From the NCBI GenBank assembly GCA_025358765.1, contig JANYIG010000288.1, positions 1 through 35,316 on the forward strand: a stretch of 35,316 nucleotides of DNA, in the 5' to 3' direction. This stretch comes from Candidatus Kapaibacterium sp. Its GTDB lineage: Bacteria; Bacteroidota; Ignavibacteria; Kapaibacteriales; UBA4661. A program made the position numbers and the translations under genes. Below are positions 26,602-35,316 of the stretch, piece by piece; the stretch's first letter is position 1, and each line of letters opens with the position of its first letter. The notes under the pieces were generated by a model. The model was not told where the DNA came from, ran no database searches, and worked only from the letters and a program-made list of their open reading frames with translations.

Positions 26602-29118
26602 ATGAAACAACTGTTTACCTTCGTTATCCTGACAACGCTCATCCTCGCACTCTCCTTAGAGTCGCACGGATGCGCGACAGGTGGTCGAACGAACGCGGCA
26701 ACACCCACGTCTGTTGCTGTTTCTAAATCCCTTGCCCTTGCTGCTGCTGCTAAACCTCTAACGCTTCCCCGTATCCAAGATGATTTTGCTGAATTGGACG
26801 ATACAATTCCTACAATGCCCTTTGCAGGCTCCAGCGACCGTTTTATTATGACAACACTCGAATCTGCGCGTCAGCACTACCTTCGAGCATTGTCATACAT
26901 AAACCGCTCCGACACCGCGAAAGCTGCCCGTGCGTTTGAGCAAGCTATTGAAACACTCAACAAAATTTCCAACTTACCGAAAATCGAAGAAAATCCCGAT
27001 TTTACCGACCTAATGCAGTCCATCATTGATGATTACGAGAACCACATTCAGAGCATTGATAATCTGAATGAGAACTCGCCGATTTTCGTGCTGCGTGATA
27101 AGTTTTTCCAAGAAGTGGACAAAGATGCAACTGTCTATAATGAATTATCATTTGCCAAAGACAAAGAACCCCGTTCAACACTCACCCAGTTGAAACTACC
27201 AGAATCCAGCTCGGCACTAACAAAAATCATTGGCATGAAGGGTGTTCCGCTTCAAATTCCGATGACGGACAACGAATTTGTGCAAAAAACGATTGAATTT
27301 TTCACAAATGATCGTGGTCGCCGTTACTTCCAGAAATGGCTTCAACGAGCGGGTCGGTGGTTCCCGATGATGCGGAAAATCGCAAAAGAAGAAGGCGCAC
27401 CAGAAGAAATCATCTATCTTTCAATGATTGAGAGTGGCTTGAGTCCTTTTGCTCAATCGCCTGCAAAGGCAGTCGGTTTGTGGCAGTTTATGAAATCAAC
27501 AGGGAATTTGTACGGTTTGGAAGCTGGCTATTGGACGGACGAGCGCCGTGACCCTGAAAAAGCAACGCGGGCGGCAATGCGGCATTTAAAAGACCTTTAC
27601 AACGAATTTGGAGACTGGCACTTGGCAATGGCTGCGTATAATTGCGGCGTGGGTGGTACGCGCCGAGCAATTGCCCGCTCGGGGGTTTCCAATCCCGACT
27701 ATTGGGAAATTCGCGGAAAACTTCCCCGCGAAACTCGCAACTACGTACCGCTTTACATCGCAGCTGCAAAAGTAGCAATGAACCCTGAAGCATACGGCTT
27801 TATCAACATTCCGCTTGAAGAGGCATACGATTATGACACCGTAGAAATAAATGAATCAGCGGATTTCAGGGCACTGGCGGGCTGCACTGGTATTTCGGCG
27901 GATGAATTGGAGTTTTTAAACCCTGAGATTCTTCGTTCTTCAACGCCTCCAAGCTCCAACCACTACGAACTCAAAATTCCCAAAGGCAAGAAAGAGATTT
28001 TCGCCGCAAATTATGAAAAATTAGATGTTGAAGACAAGCATTCATGGGCGTTGCATGAAGTGACCGGCAGTGAAACACTATATTCCATTGCAAAAAAATA
28101 CAACGTTTCCGCAAACGTTATTGCTGCCGCAAATGAACTATCAGGCAAGAAAAAACGACTCCCCGCGGGAACGATTCTCCGTATTCCGACCGATGGCAAA
28201 TACACTGAGGGTGTAAGCGAAGAAGATGAAGTAGCTCATGCGTCATCGTCTGGAGCATCCGGCAGTAAAGAGCCGAAAGAGCGCGATAAGGACATCACGC
28301 ACACTTCACCTGTCCCAGCAAACAGCAAAAAAGTAACACATGAAATTCGTAGCGGAGAAACGCTTTATAATATTGCAACCCGTTACGGAGTGCGGCTTGC
28401 CGACTTGCGGAACTGGAACAATATACCCTACAACTCTGACAAGGTGGCGCTTGGTGAACAGTTGACTATTTATGTGGACAAGAATCGGCGCGATGACGAA
28501 GGCGTTGATGCAAATGCAATCAAGCCTGTAAAGACGGTCATTATTGCTCACGTGGTAAAAAAAGGTGAAACATTGGCAAAAATTGCGGATGATTATGAGG
28601 TTTCCATGAACGACATCCGTACTTCATCCAGCATGAAAAAACGGGATAAAATCTTTGTCGGACAGACCTTAAAAATCGCCGTTGCTGCCAATAGCACCCA
28701 AGCACGAAACGACAGCCGCGATACGCGTACCGAAGAACCGCACAAACAAAGCGTCGCAACGACAGCGCCAAACAACGGTAGATACTCGACTTACACTGTA
28801 AAAAAAGGTGAGAGCGTTTCCGATATTGCAAGTCGGTATGGCGTGAACGCACGCGACATTGCGAAGTGGAATCCATCAGCAAAAGGCGAGCGTTTGGCTG
28901 CCGGCACGGAATTAAAAATCTTTGGGCAGAACACCGCAAAAGGTAGTGCGGCTGCGTCGGAGGACGTTTCCGGCAAATCCTACGTTGTAAAACCAGGTGA
29001 TACACTCTTCTCGATTGCAAAGAAATATGGTTTGAGCGTTAGCACTATGGCGAAACTCAACAAAGGTTTGAGCGAAAATAAACTCGCTCTTGGACAAAAG
29101 CTCAGAGTAGCAGAATAA
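26602..29118 (+). CDS. MltD-like lytic transglycosylase with five C-terminal LysM repeats
   Basis: SLT core APEEIIYLSMIESGLSPFAQSPAKAVGLWQFMKSTGNLYGLEAGYWTDERRDPEKATRAAMRHLKDLYNEFGDWHLAMAAYNCG; five LysM-like units (e.g. YTVKKGESVSDIASRYGVNARDIAKWN, YVVKPGDTLFSIAKKYGLSVSTMAKLN). Confidence 0.93.
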   Translation: MKQLFTFVILTTLILALSLESHGCATGGRTNAATPTSVAVSKSLALAAAAKPLTLPRIQDDFAELDDTIPTMPFAGSSDRFIMTTLESARQHYLRALSYINRSDTAKAARAFEQAIETLNKISNLPKIEENPDFTDLMQSIIDDYENHIQSIDNLNENSPIFVLRDKFFQEVDKDATVYNELSFAKDKEPRSTLTQLKLPESSSALTKIIGMKGVPLQIPMTDNEFVQKTIEFFTNDRGRRYFQKWLQRAGRWFPMMRKIAKEEGAPEEIIYLSMIESGLSPFAQSPAKAVGLWQFMKSTGNLYGLEAGYWTDERRDPEKATRAAMRHLKDLYNEFGDWHLAMAAYNCGVGGTRRAIARSGVSNPDYWEIRGKLPRETRNYVPLYIAAAKVAMNPEAYGFINIPLEEAYDYDTVEINESADFRALAGCTGISADELEFLNPEILRSSTPPSSNHYELKIPKGKKEIFAANYEKLDVEDKHSWALHEVTGSETLYSIAKKYNVSANVIAAANELSGKKKRLPAGTILRIPTDGKYTEGVSEEDEVAHASSSGASGSKEPKERDKDITHTSPVPANSKKVTHEIRSGETLYNIATRYGVRLADLRNWNNIPYNSDKVALGEQLTIYVDKNRRDDEGVDANAIKPVKTVIIAHVVKKGETLAKIADDYEVSMNDIRTSSSMKKRDKIFVGQTLKIAVAANSTQARNDSRDTRTEEPHKQSVATTAPNNGRYSTYTVKKGESVSDIASRYGVNARDIAKWNPSAKGERLAAGTELKIFGQNTAKGSAAASEDVSGKSYVVKPGDTLFSIAKKYGLSVSTMAKLNKGLSENKLALGQKLRVAE

Positions 29119-29147
29119 AAAAGCCTAATAACCTAATACATGCCTAC

Positions 29148-29187
29148 AAAGCCCGTCAAATTTACTTTGGCGGGCTTTTATTTTTTT
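29148..29187 (+). terminator. Rho-independent terminator
   Basis: AAAGCCCGTCAAA-TTTAC-TTTGGCGGGCTTT (13-bp stem with one G-T) followed by TATTTTTTTT. Confidence 0.85.
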
Positions 29188-29299
29188 AGGTTTGTTTCAT
29201 TTAACTGAAATTTAGAGGCGTTATTTTTCCTGAAACAAGCACCGACGTTCCTTCGTATCTGGGAACATAATTTTTCCTCAACAAACCTACAACGCAGCC

Positions 29300-30832
29300 A
29301 TGCAACATCGCCCCTTTATTGCCCTTACGGTAAAATTCTTAGGCATTTGTGCGTTTATGCTCTCTACTCTGTCCGTTCACTCGCCTGCCCAAATGCAACA
29401 GATTGATTGGGCAAAAGTTCATACCACAACAATCGCCGCTATGGATGCGCTCTATAATCTGCGCTTCAATGAAGCAGAACAGAAGTCGAACGAAGTTATT
29501 ACAATGGCTCCAAACGACCCACGGGGGCATTTCTTTAGAACAATGGTTTATTACTATCGTCATCGTTTAGCGCAAAACGCAAACTCTCCGACCGAAGATG
29601 ATTTCCAAAAGTTTATGAGTTATTCGCAAAAGACAATTCAAGTCTGCGACCAGCTTCTTGCTGCCAATAAAAATGATGGGAAAGCGCTGTTTTACATTGG
29701 CGGAATGTATGGCTATCGCGGAATGACGATGGTGAACCACAATGAAATGATGAAAGCGGTGTGGCAAGGCAAAAAAGGAATTGATTATCTTGAAGATGCC
29801 GTTAAACTCGACCCGCAGAATGCTGATGCACAAATGGGTTTTGGTTTGTTCAACTACTTGATTTCGCAAGCACCTCCGATGTTCAAACCTGCCATTAGGC
29901 TTGCTGGCTTGTCGGGCGATAAAAATGTAGGTTTACGGCAGCTTGAGTATGCAGCTGCAAACGGTATATATTCAAGACCAGAAGCACAGTTCTGGCTTTC
30001 TGAATTTTATCGCAGCGAAAACCTGCCGGAACGTAGCGAAAAACATTTCAAAAACTTCCTTGCACAATACCCGCAAAACACGATGATGCGCTATCTCTAC
30101 GGCAGATTACTTCTGAACGATATGCGGCGAGGCAATGAAGCAGCGAGTCAGTTCAAACAAGCCTCCGACGAGACAGTATTGGGAGCAGCGGGTAACGCAC
30201 AGCTGTTTGTCGCAGCAAGTTTAGTTGATTTGGGTAATATCAGCATGTACAAAGAAAATTATAATGAGGCAATAAGTTGTTTTCAAAAGGCGCTTGCCAA
30301 ACGCTCGGATTGGACGAGCATTAACAATGGTATAGCGCTTTGCTACGAGCTTCAGGGAAATCGCACGGCTGCTGTACCGTATTATCAAAAAGCCAAAGAC
30401 AATAAATTTGCTCAAGAGCATGCAATAAAAGCACTTTCGGAGATTGAAATCGGACTTGTCAAATCACAACATCTTTTTAATATTGGCGAATATACCAAAC
30501 AACTTGTAGTCGTCGATGAAACCTTGAAGAAATCTGGCATTACGGATGACCAACGCGCTGAACTGCTCTATCGCAGTGCCCGTGCTGCCCACGAAAAAGG
30601 CGACTACGCACAGGCGGAAAGCCGCTATCAACAGGCGCTCGCCACGAAGCCACAAAAAGAAACATGGATTCCACCCGCAGCCTATTACCGTCTTGGTCTA
30701 ACACAAGAAAAAGTAGGTAAAAAGACCGAAGCGCAACAAAATCTTGAGCAGGCGTTGGCATTTAAGGATTATGAAAATGAGAAGCCTATGCGAAAGCTGA
30801 TGGAGCGCGATCTTGCCCGCTTAAAACGGTAA
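29300..30832 (+). CDS. Exported tetratricopeptide-repeat protein
   Basis: Signal peptide; repeated TPR-type units (YNEAISCFQKALAKRSDWTSINNGIALCYELQGNRTAAVPYYQKA, GDYAQAESRYQQALATKP, KKTEAQQNLEQALAF). Confidence 0.8.
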   Translation: MQHRPFIALTVKFLGICAFMLSTLSVHSPAQMQQIDWAKVHTTTIAAMDALYNLRFNEAEQKSNEVITMAPNDPRGHFFRTMVYYYRHRLAQNANSPTEDDFQKFMSYSQKTIQVCDQLLAANKNDGKALFYIGGMYGYRGMTMVNHNEMMKAVWQGKKGIDYLEDAVKLDPQNADAQMGFGLFNYLISQAPPMFKPAIRLAGLSGDKNVGLRQLEYAAANGIYSRPEAQFWLSEFYRSENLPERSEKHFKNFLAQYPQNTMMRYLYGRLLLNDMRRGNEAASQFKQASDETVLGAAGNAQLFVAASLVDLGNISMYKENYNEAISCFQKALAKRSDWTSINNGIALCYELQGNRTAAVPYYQKAKDNKFAQEHAIKALSEIEIGLVKSQHLFNIGEYTKQLVVVDETLKKSGITDDQRAELLYRSARAAHEKGDYAQAESRYQQALATKPQKETWIPPAAYYRLGLTQEKVGKKTEAQQNLEQALAFKDYENEKPMRKLMERDLARLKR

Positions 30833-30858
30833 GACCCTTACCATAACCAAATACTCCC

Positions 30859-31219
30859 ATGACGGAATAACTCGCACACGTCATAGAGAAATAGGCAAAA
30901 AACTCCATCAATTTTGTGTCAATTTGTGGCGAGAGCGAACGAATGAAATGCGCGCTTATTGGCTCATTACTTCATGCGCCGCGTGTGTTGTTCCTTGACG
31001 AACCTACCATCGGCTTAGATACCATCGGCTTAGATATTGTCGCACAAAAATGGGTCCGCAACCTCAATGATTTCCGAATATTCGCCAGAGCGAGTTTTAA
31101 TGCGTGTTCCCCGTCAGAACGTTGCCTCCGCAGCCTCATCCATCCTCAATTCCTTCGACGTTGCCGACCTTACTATTGAAGAAGTTCCTATCGAAGAAAT
31201 CATCCGCAAAATCTGCTAA
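30859..31219 (+). pseudogene. Decayed ABC transporter ATP-binding protein fragment
   Basis: Frame from ATG 30859 reads [65 protein letters not shown]: signature-like and Walker B/D-loop motifs with stops at 30868 and 30892. The C-terminus continues in another frame ([49 protein letters not shown]). Confidence 0.8.
31006..31035 (+). repeat. 15-bp tandem duplication ACCATCGGCTTAGAT x2
   Basis: Exact copies at 31006-31020 and 31021-31035; duplicates TIGLD after the Walker B motif. Confidence 0.95.
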
Positions 31220-31358
31220 TGCTTATTTTCTTCGCTTCTCGTTTCTTTTGCGTAAATTTGCTGGCTAAAATCACGTTCGTGCGCGTAAACGATTTACAGA
31301 TTCTGAGATTCGTCCCGCACCTTCAAGGTCTTCAACGTTCCATCTATCCTAAAAAGAC

Positions 31359-32681
31359 ATGAATACACGATTTCTTCTTGCTTGCTTGGTAGTTGTGCTG
31401 ACCGTAAGCGATATTACCGCGCAAAATAAACTTGCGACACTGATTGACCAAAACGCAGCGAAACTTGAAAGCAAGATCATCGCGTGGCGACGGGATTTTC
31501 ACCAAAATCCGGAACTCAGCAACCGTGAATTTCGCACGAGCAAAATCATCGCGGAACACCTGCAAAAACTTGGCATTGAGGTCAAAACAGGCGTTGCAAA
31601 AACCGGCGTTGTGGGCGTTCTCAAGGGTGGCAAACCCGGACCTGTCGTAGCCTTGCGTGCAGACATGGACGCTCTTCCCGTTAGTGAGCAAGTAAATATA
31701 GCGTTTGCATCAAAAGCGAGAAGCACGTATAACGGTCAAGACGTAGGCGTTATGCACGCTTGCGGTCACGATGCACACGTGGCGATGCTCATGGGGGTAG
31801 CAGAACTATTTGCGGGAATAAAAGACCAATTACCTGGAACCATCAAATTTATCTTCCAACCTGCCGAGGAGGGCGCTCCCGAAGGCGAAGAGGGTGGTGC
31901 AGAACTCATGCTGAAAGAAGGAGCGTTCGAGAGCCCCAAGCCGGAAGCCATTTTTGGGTTACACGTAATTTCGGGGTTAGAAGCAGGCAAAATTAGCTGT
32001 CGCCCCGGTCCAACGATGGCAGGCGTAGATTTCCTGAAAATCCTTATCAAAGGCAAACAAACACACGGCGCAAAACCTTGGGGCGGCGTTGATCCAATTG
32101 TTGTTTCTTCGCAAGTTGTATTGGGGCTTCAGACGATTGAAAGCCGTCAAGTAGATGTGACGAAAGAGCCTTCTATTATAACCGTTGGTACGGTTCATGG
32201 CGGAGTGCGGAACAATATCATCCCTGACAGTGTTGAGATGACGGGTACGATTCGCACGTTCGATGACGGAATGCAAATACAGATTCACGAGCGCATCAAA
32301 CGTACGGGCGAACTCATTGCTCAAAGCGCTGGCGCGACAGCGAATGTGACAATTCGCAAGCAATATCCCGTCACGGTCAACCACGAAAGACTTACCGAAG
32401 TAATGACCCCAACGCTCAAGCGGATTGCAGGCGAGGAAAACGTATCCATTGGTCAAAAAGCAACGGGTGCAGAGGATTTTTCGTTTTACCAAAAGCAGAT
32501 TCCCGGCATGTTCTATTTTCTTGGTATCACACCCAAAGGCACAGACATGACGACGGTTGCAGCAAATCACTCGCCACTATTCTACATTGACGAGTCGGCA
32601 TTAGTTCTGGGCGTGAAGTCTCTCGCAAATGTGGCAGTAGATTACATGCAGAACAAACCGCTTAACCGCGCAAGCAAGTAA
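31359..32681 (+). CDS. Exported M20-family amidohydrolase/metallopeptidase
   Basis: Signal peptide; RRDFHQNPELSNREFRTSKIIAEHL, VALRADMDALPV, HACGHDAHVAMLMGVAELF, FIFQPAEEGAPEGEEGGAELMLKEG, TGAEDFSFY. Confidence 0.93.
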   Translation: MNTRFLLACLVVVLTVSDITAQNKLATLIDQNAAKLESKIIAWRRDFHQNPELSNREFRTSKIIAEHLQKLGIEVKTGVAKTGVVGVLKGGKPGPVVALRADMDALPVSEQVNIAFASKARSTYNGQDVGVMHACGHDAHVAMLMGVAELFAGIKDQLPGTIKFIFQPAEEGAPEGEEGGAELMLKEGAFESPKPEAIFGLHVISGLEAGKISCRPGPTMAGVDFLKILIKGKQTHGAKPWGGVDPIVVSSQVVLGLQTIESRQVDVTKEPSIITVGTVHGGVRNNIIPDSVEMTGTIRTFDDGMQIQIHERIKRTGELIAQSAGATANVTIRKQYPVTVNHERLTEVMTPTLKRIAGEENVSIGQKATGAEDFSFYQKQIPGMFYFLGITPKGTDMTTVAANHSPLFYIDESALVLGVKSLANVAVDYMQNKPLNRASK

Positions 32682-32707
32682 TTGCCCAAAGGATTAATGT
32701 CACTGGA

Positions 32708-32742
32708 TTATTGACGAATGACCAAATACGAATGAACCATAA
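32708..32742 (-). repeat. Heptamer-periodic tract (TTATTGA CGAATGA CCAAATA CGAATGA ACCATAA; complement of TCATTCG family)
   Basis: Read directly; spans the start codon region of the next CDS. Confidence 0.6.
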
Positions 32743-33784
32743 TCTCAAAAAAATCCTTCGCACCGTACTCAGCATAGCAATTCTCGTTGCAGCTCTTTGG
32801 TACACCACACGCGGTGTGGACTTTGCAAAACTTGCCGACGCACTCAAACAAGCAAATTATTGGTGGGTGCTGGCAACGCTACCCGTGATGACGCTTTCAC
32901 ATTATTTCCGTGCTTTGCGCTGGGTGACGCTTATCAAGCCAGTTCAACCCGGGTTATCGCTCTGGAACTCATTTTCTGGCGTGATGGTTGGGTACATGCT
33001 GAACAACGTTGTTCCTCGTAGTGGCGAGGTTGCTCGCCCGTATTTGCTCAGTCGGCGCGAGCATATTCGCTTTTCGACGGCAATCGCAACTATTCTTGTG
33101 GAGCGAGTTCTGGATATTTTGAGTTTGTGTATTTTCATATTGGCAACGTTTTACCATTTCCAGAACAAGATGCTGTCTGCCTTTCCGGAAATCAATGGAA
33201 AACTCTTTAACGCTCTTGTCGTGCCGCTCGTGGCGCTGATTGTTTTTATTGTGCTGTTGATGACCACGAATATCGGCGAACGAATACTACGTCTTGTTGT
33301 GAAGCCGTTTTCGGAGCCGCTCTACGCGAAACTGCATCATTACATGGAAGCGTTTATTGAAGGCTTTAGTATTTTTAAGTCTCCGGGCTTGTATTGGCGA
33401 GTGATTGCGGAAACCGTACCGATATGGATTTTGTACAGCCTGCCGCTCTATCTCACGTTTTTTGCTTTTGGCTTCGATACTCAGTATGGTCTCACATTCC
33501 TTGACGCAAACGTGTTACTCACCATTACAACCATAGCGTTTCTCATTGCCCCAACGCCAGGGGCATTTGGTGTGTATCACTCGTTCGCACAAATCACCCT
33601 TGTAAAATTTTACGGTGTTCCTCCAGAACCAGCGCTGGCATTCGCGTTTGTGGCACACGGAGCAGGATTTTTGCTGCAAATGAGTGTTGGTGCGGGCTTC
33701 TTGTTTTATGAGCAATCGCGCGGCTTTAGCTTGAGTTCAGTGAAAGAAGTTGAGGAAGAAGTTGAAAGCAAGCAGACAACATAA
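32732..33784 (+). CDS. Lysylphosphatidylglycerol synthase TM region / UPF0104-family membrane protein
   Basis: Multiple TM segments; LRALRWVTLIKPVQPGLSLWNSFSGVMVGYMLNNVVPRSGEVARPYLLSRREHIRFSTAIATILVERVLDILSL; APTPGAFGVYHSF. ATG at 32732; the ORF track uses a TTG at 32711. Confidence 0.85.
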   Translation: MNHNLKKILRTVLSIAILVAALWYTTRGVDFAKLADALKQANYWWVLATLPVMTLSHYFRALRWVTLIKPVQPGLSLWNSFSGVMVGYMLNNVVPRSGEVARPYLLSRREHIRFSTAIATILVERVLDILSLCIFILATFYHFQNKMLSAFPEINGKLFNALVVPLVALIVFIVLLMTTNIGERILRLVVKPFSEPLYAKLHHYMEAFIEGFSIFKSPGLYWRVIAETVPIWILYSLPLYLTFFAFGFDTQYGLTFLDANVLLTITTIAFLIAPTPGAFGVYHSFAQITLVKFYGVPPEPALAFAFVAHGAGFLLQMSVGAGFLFYEQSRGFSLSSVKEVEEEVESKQTT

Positions 33785-33804
33785 GGAAATTTTGGATAAA
33801 GAAT

Positions 33805-34617
33805 ATGAATACGACAATTGACACGACAACACTTCTGAAAACCGCTACAGATGTAGCGTTGGAGACGGGTGCTTTGCTTAAAAAGGGCTTTGGGACATCT
33901 TTCAAGATTGCGAATAAGGAAGGGCGGCATAACCTCGTGACCGAATACGACCACGCGGCAGAAAAACTCATCTTTGGGCGTATTCGGGCGGCATTTCCCG
34001 ACCATGTGATGCTTGGTGAAGAGAGTGGTGGCGCTGTGCATACCACGCCAAACACCGTGCGCTGGATTGTTGATCCGCTTGATGGTACGGTGAATTTTGC
34101 TCATGCGATTCCAATTTTCTGCGTCAGCATTGGCGCGGAATACATCAATGCCGAAGGTATCGGTGAAATAGTCTGCGGAGCTATCTACGCACCGATGACG
34201 GATGAGCTTTTCACAGGCGAACGCGGGGGCGGGGCGTTTTTAAATGGGCATCGTTTAACAGTATCGCACACAGACAAACTCGACGATGCAATTCTCGTCA
34301 CAGGTTTCCCCTACAACGCAGATACCAACCCGGGCGGATGCCTTGACCATTTCACCCGCTTTGTGAGCATGGGGATTCCCGTGCGGCGACTTGGCTCGGC
34401 AGCAATTGATTTGGCATATTTAGCAGCTGGGCGCTTTGATGGCTACTGGGAAGTGAGCTTGAACCCATGGGATGTCGCGGCAGGCAAACTCTTACTCGCC
34501 GAAGCAGGCGGAACCATGACGCAATACGACGGCGCTCCGCATGACCTTATGCGCGGTACGATGCTCGCCTCTAACGGACGTATTCACGGCGAGATGTCAG
34601 CAGTACTCATGCGATAG
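33805..34617 (+). CDS. Inositol monophosphatase family protein
   Basis: NLVTEYDHAAEKLIFGRI, LGEESGG, WIVDPLDGTVNFAHAIPIFCVSIG, GSAAIDLAYLAAGRFDGYWEVSLNPWDVAAGKLLLAEAGG. Confidence 0.93.
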   Translation: MNTTIDTTTLLKTATDVALETGALLKKGFGTSFKIANKEGRHNLVTEYDHAAEKLIFGRIRAAFPDHVMLGEESGGAVHTTPNTVRWIVDPLDGTVNFAHAIPIFCVSIGAEYINAEGIGEIVCGAIYAPMTDELFTGERGGGAFLNGHRLTVSHTDKLDDAILVTGFPYNADTNPGGCLDHFTRFVSMGIPVRRLGSAAIDLAYLAAGRFDGYWEVSLNPWDVAAGKLLLAEAGGTMTQYDGAPHDLMRGTMLASNGRIHGEMSAVLMR

Positions 34618-34634
34618 TGAGGAATTCGTTTTTT

Positions 34635-34655
34635 CCATTTCTCATTTGTCACTTG
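34635..34655 (+). repeat. Short heptamer-like tract CCATTTC TCATTTG TCACTTG upstream of folK
   Basis: Read directly; three in-phase 7-mers. Confidence 0.4.
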
Positions 34656-34689
34656 ATAAAGCAAGTGTGGTGCAGATAACCAACGACCC

Positions 34690-35190
34690 ATGACTTCTGT
34701 GCTTCTCTCGTTAGGCTCAAATCTCGGTGACAAGATGCGGGCAATTTCTCGCGCTGTTGAACTCTTGACTCAAGATACTTTGCAGGAGGTTCGTGTTTCA
34801 TCCTTCTACGAAACAGCGCCCGTAGGTTTCATTCAACAACCTTCATTTATCAATATTGCTGTGAGCGGATGGACGAAATATGAGCCGGAAATATTATTTA
34901 AAGTCTGCAAAACTATTGAGCAAAAAATTGGTCGCAAACCACGTCCACGCTGGCACGAGCGGGAAATAGATATTGACATCATTCTCTACGGCTTGGAAAC
35001 ACTCACAACTGAAGTGCTGGCAATTCCACATCCGCAGATGCACAATCGCCGTTTTGTGCTTGTTCCCTCGGCGGAAATCGTTCCGACAATGATTCACCCT
35101 ATCCTGAACACAAGTATAGAAGAGCTATTAGAGCTCTGTGAGGATGTGAATCCTGTAAAAAAAATTGTATTCCTAAAAACTCAACCGTAG
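34690..35190 (+). CDS. folK: 2-amino-4-hydroxy-6-hydroxymethyldihydropteridine pyrophosphokinase
   Basis: LLSLGSNLGDKMRAISRAVELL, SSFYETAPVGFIQQPSFINIAV, IEQKIGRKPRPRWHEREIDIDIILYG, IPHPQMHNRRFVLVPSAEI. Confidence 0.95.
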   Translation: MTSVLLSLGSNLGDKMRAISRAVELLTQDTLQEVRVSSFYETAPVGFIQQPSFINIAVSGWTKYEPEILFKVCKTIEQKIGRKPRPRWHEREIDIDIILYGLETLTTEVLAIPHPQMHNRRFVLVPSAEIVPTMIHPILNTSIEELLELCEDVNPVKKIVFLKTQP

Positions 35191-35227
35191 TAACTACTAC
35201 ATTGTTTGTTTAAATTTTACAGGTTGC

Positions 35228-35262
35228 TTGCAAAGACTATGAAAAGCATGAAGTCTTTGCAA
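35228..35262. repeat. Perfect 11-bp inverted repeat with 13-nt loop
   Basis: TTGCAAAGACT-ATGAAAAGCATGA-AGTCTTTGCAA; no following T-run. Confidence 0.8.
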
Positions 35263-35316
35263 ATCGGATACTTATCGGTATTCGTTAAGATTTTTTTTGA
35301 ACCTAAAAATTAAGTA

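Noticed and set aside
30828-30842. GGTAAG-ACC-CTTACC hairpin over the TPR gene stop codon
   Set aside because: Short stem with no T-run; too weak to call a terminator.
31977-32570. 197-aa minus-strand ORF
   Set aside because: Antisense to the M20 amidohydrolase; no recognisable domain.
1-35316. CRISPR arrays, tRNA/rRNA genes, integrases/transposases, toxin-antitoxin or phage-defence cassettes
   Set aside because: Looked for and not seen; gene content is dominated by core metabolism and envelope functions.

Overview
The window looks like chromosomal DNA from a bacterium of the FCB group (Bacteroidota/Chlorobiota/Ignavibacteria-like). This placement is inferred from a type IX secretion C-terminal domain, TTTG-N19/20-TAnnTTTG-like promoters and the gene content. 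Most genes are housekeeping: prfA, rpe, purM, feoA/feoB, dnaB, purU, metG, folK, an inositol monophosphatase, RidA, ROK, DivIC/FtsB, DUF3109 and a MerR regulator. Surface or envelope genes are also present: a DUF4397-like lipoprotein, a T9SS cargo protein, an OmpA-like protein, a MltD-type LysM protein and a TPR protein. I found no CRISPR array, rRNA, tRNA, integrase, transposase or recognisable defence island, and no convincing wholly new multigene system. The most interesting signals are non-coding or subtle: (i) a cluster of DnaA-box-like 9-mers just upstream of dnaB; (ii) 7-bp-periodic tandem repeats (TCATTGG/TCATTCG/TCATTTG) at or just upstream of several gene starts, two of them translated as part of signal peptides; (iii) a 73-bp two-hairpin palindromic element; (iv) a tiny protein with a sortase/exosortase-like C-terminus (LPASG-hydrophobic-RRQKR); (v) a decayed ABC-transporter ATPase with a 15-bp tandem duplication; (vi) SDR, ROK and FeoB proteins with altered signature motifs. 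All calls come from reading the sequence; no database search was run.
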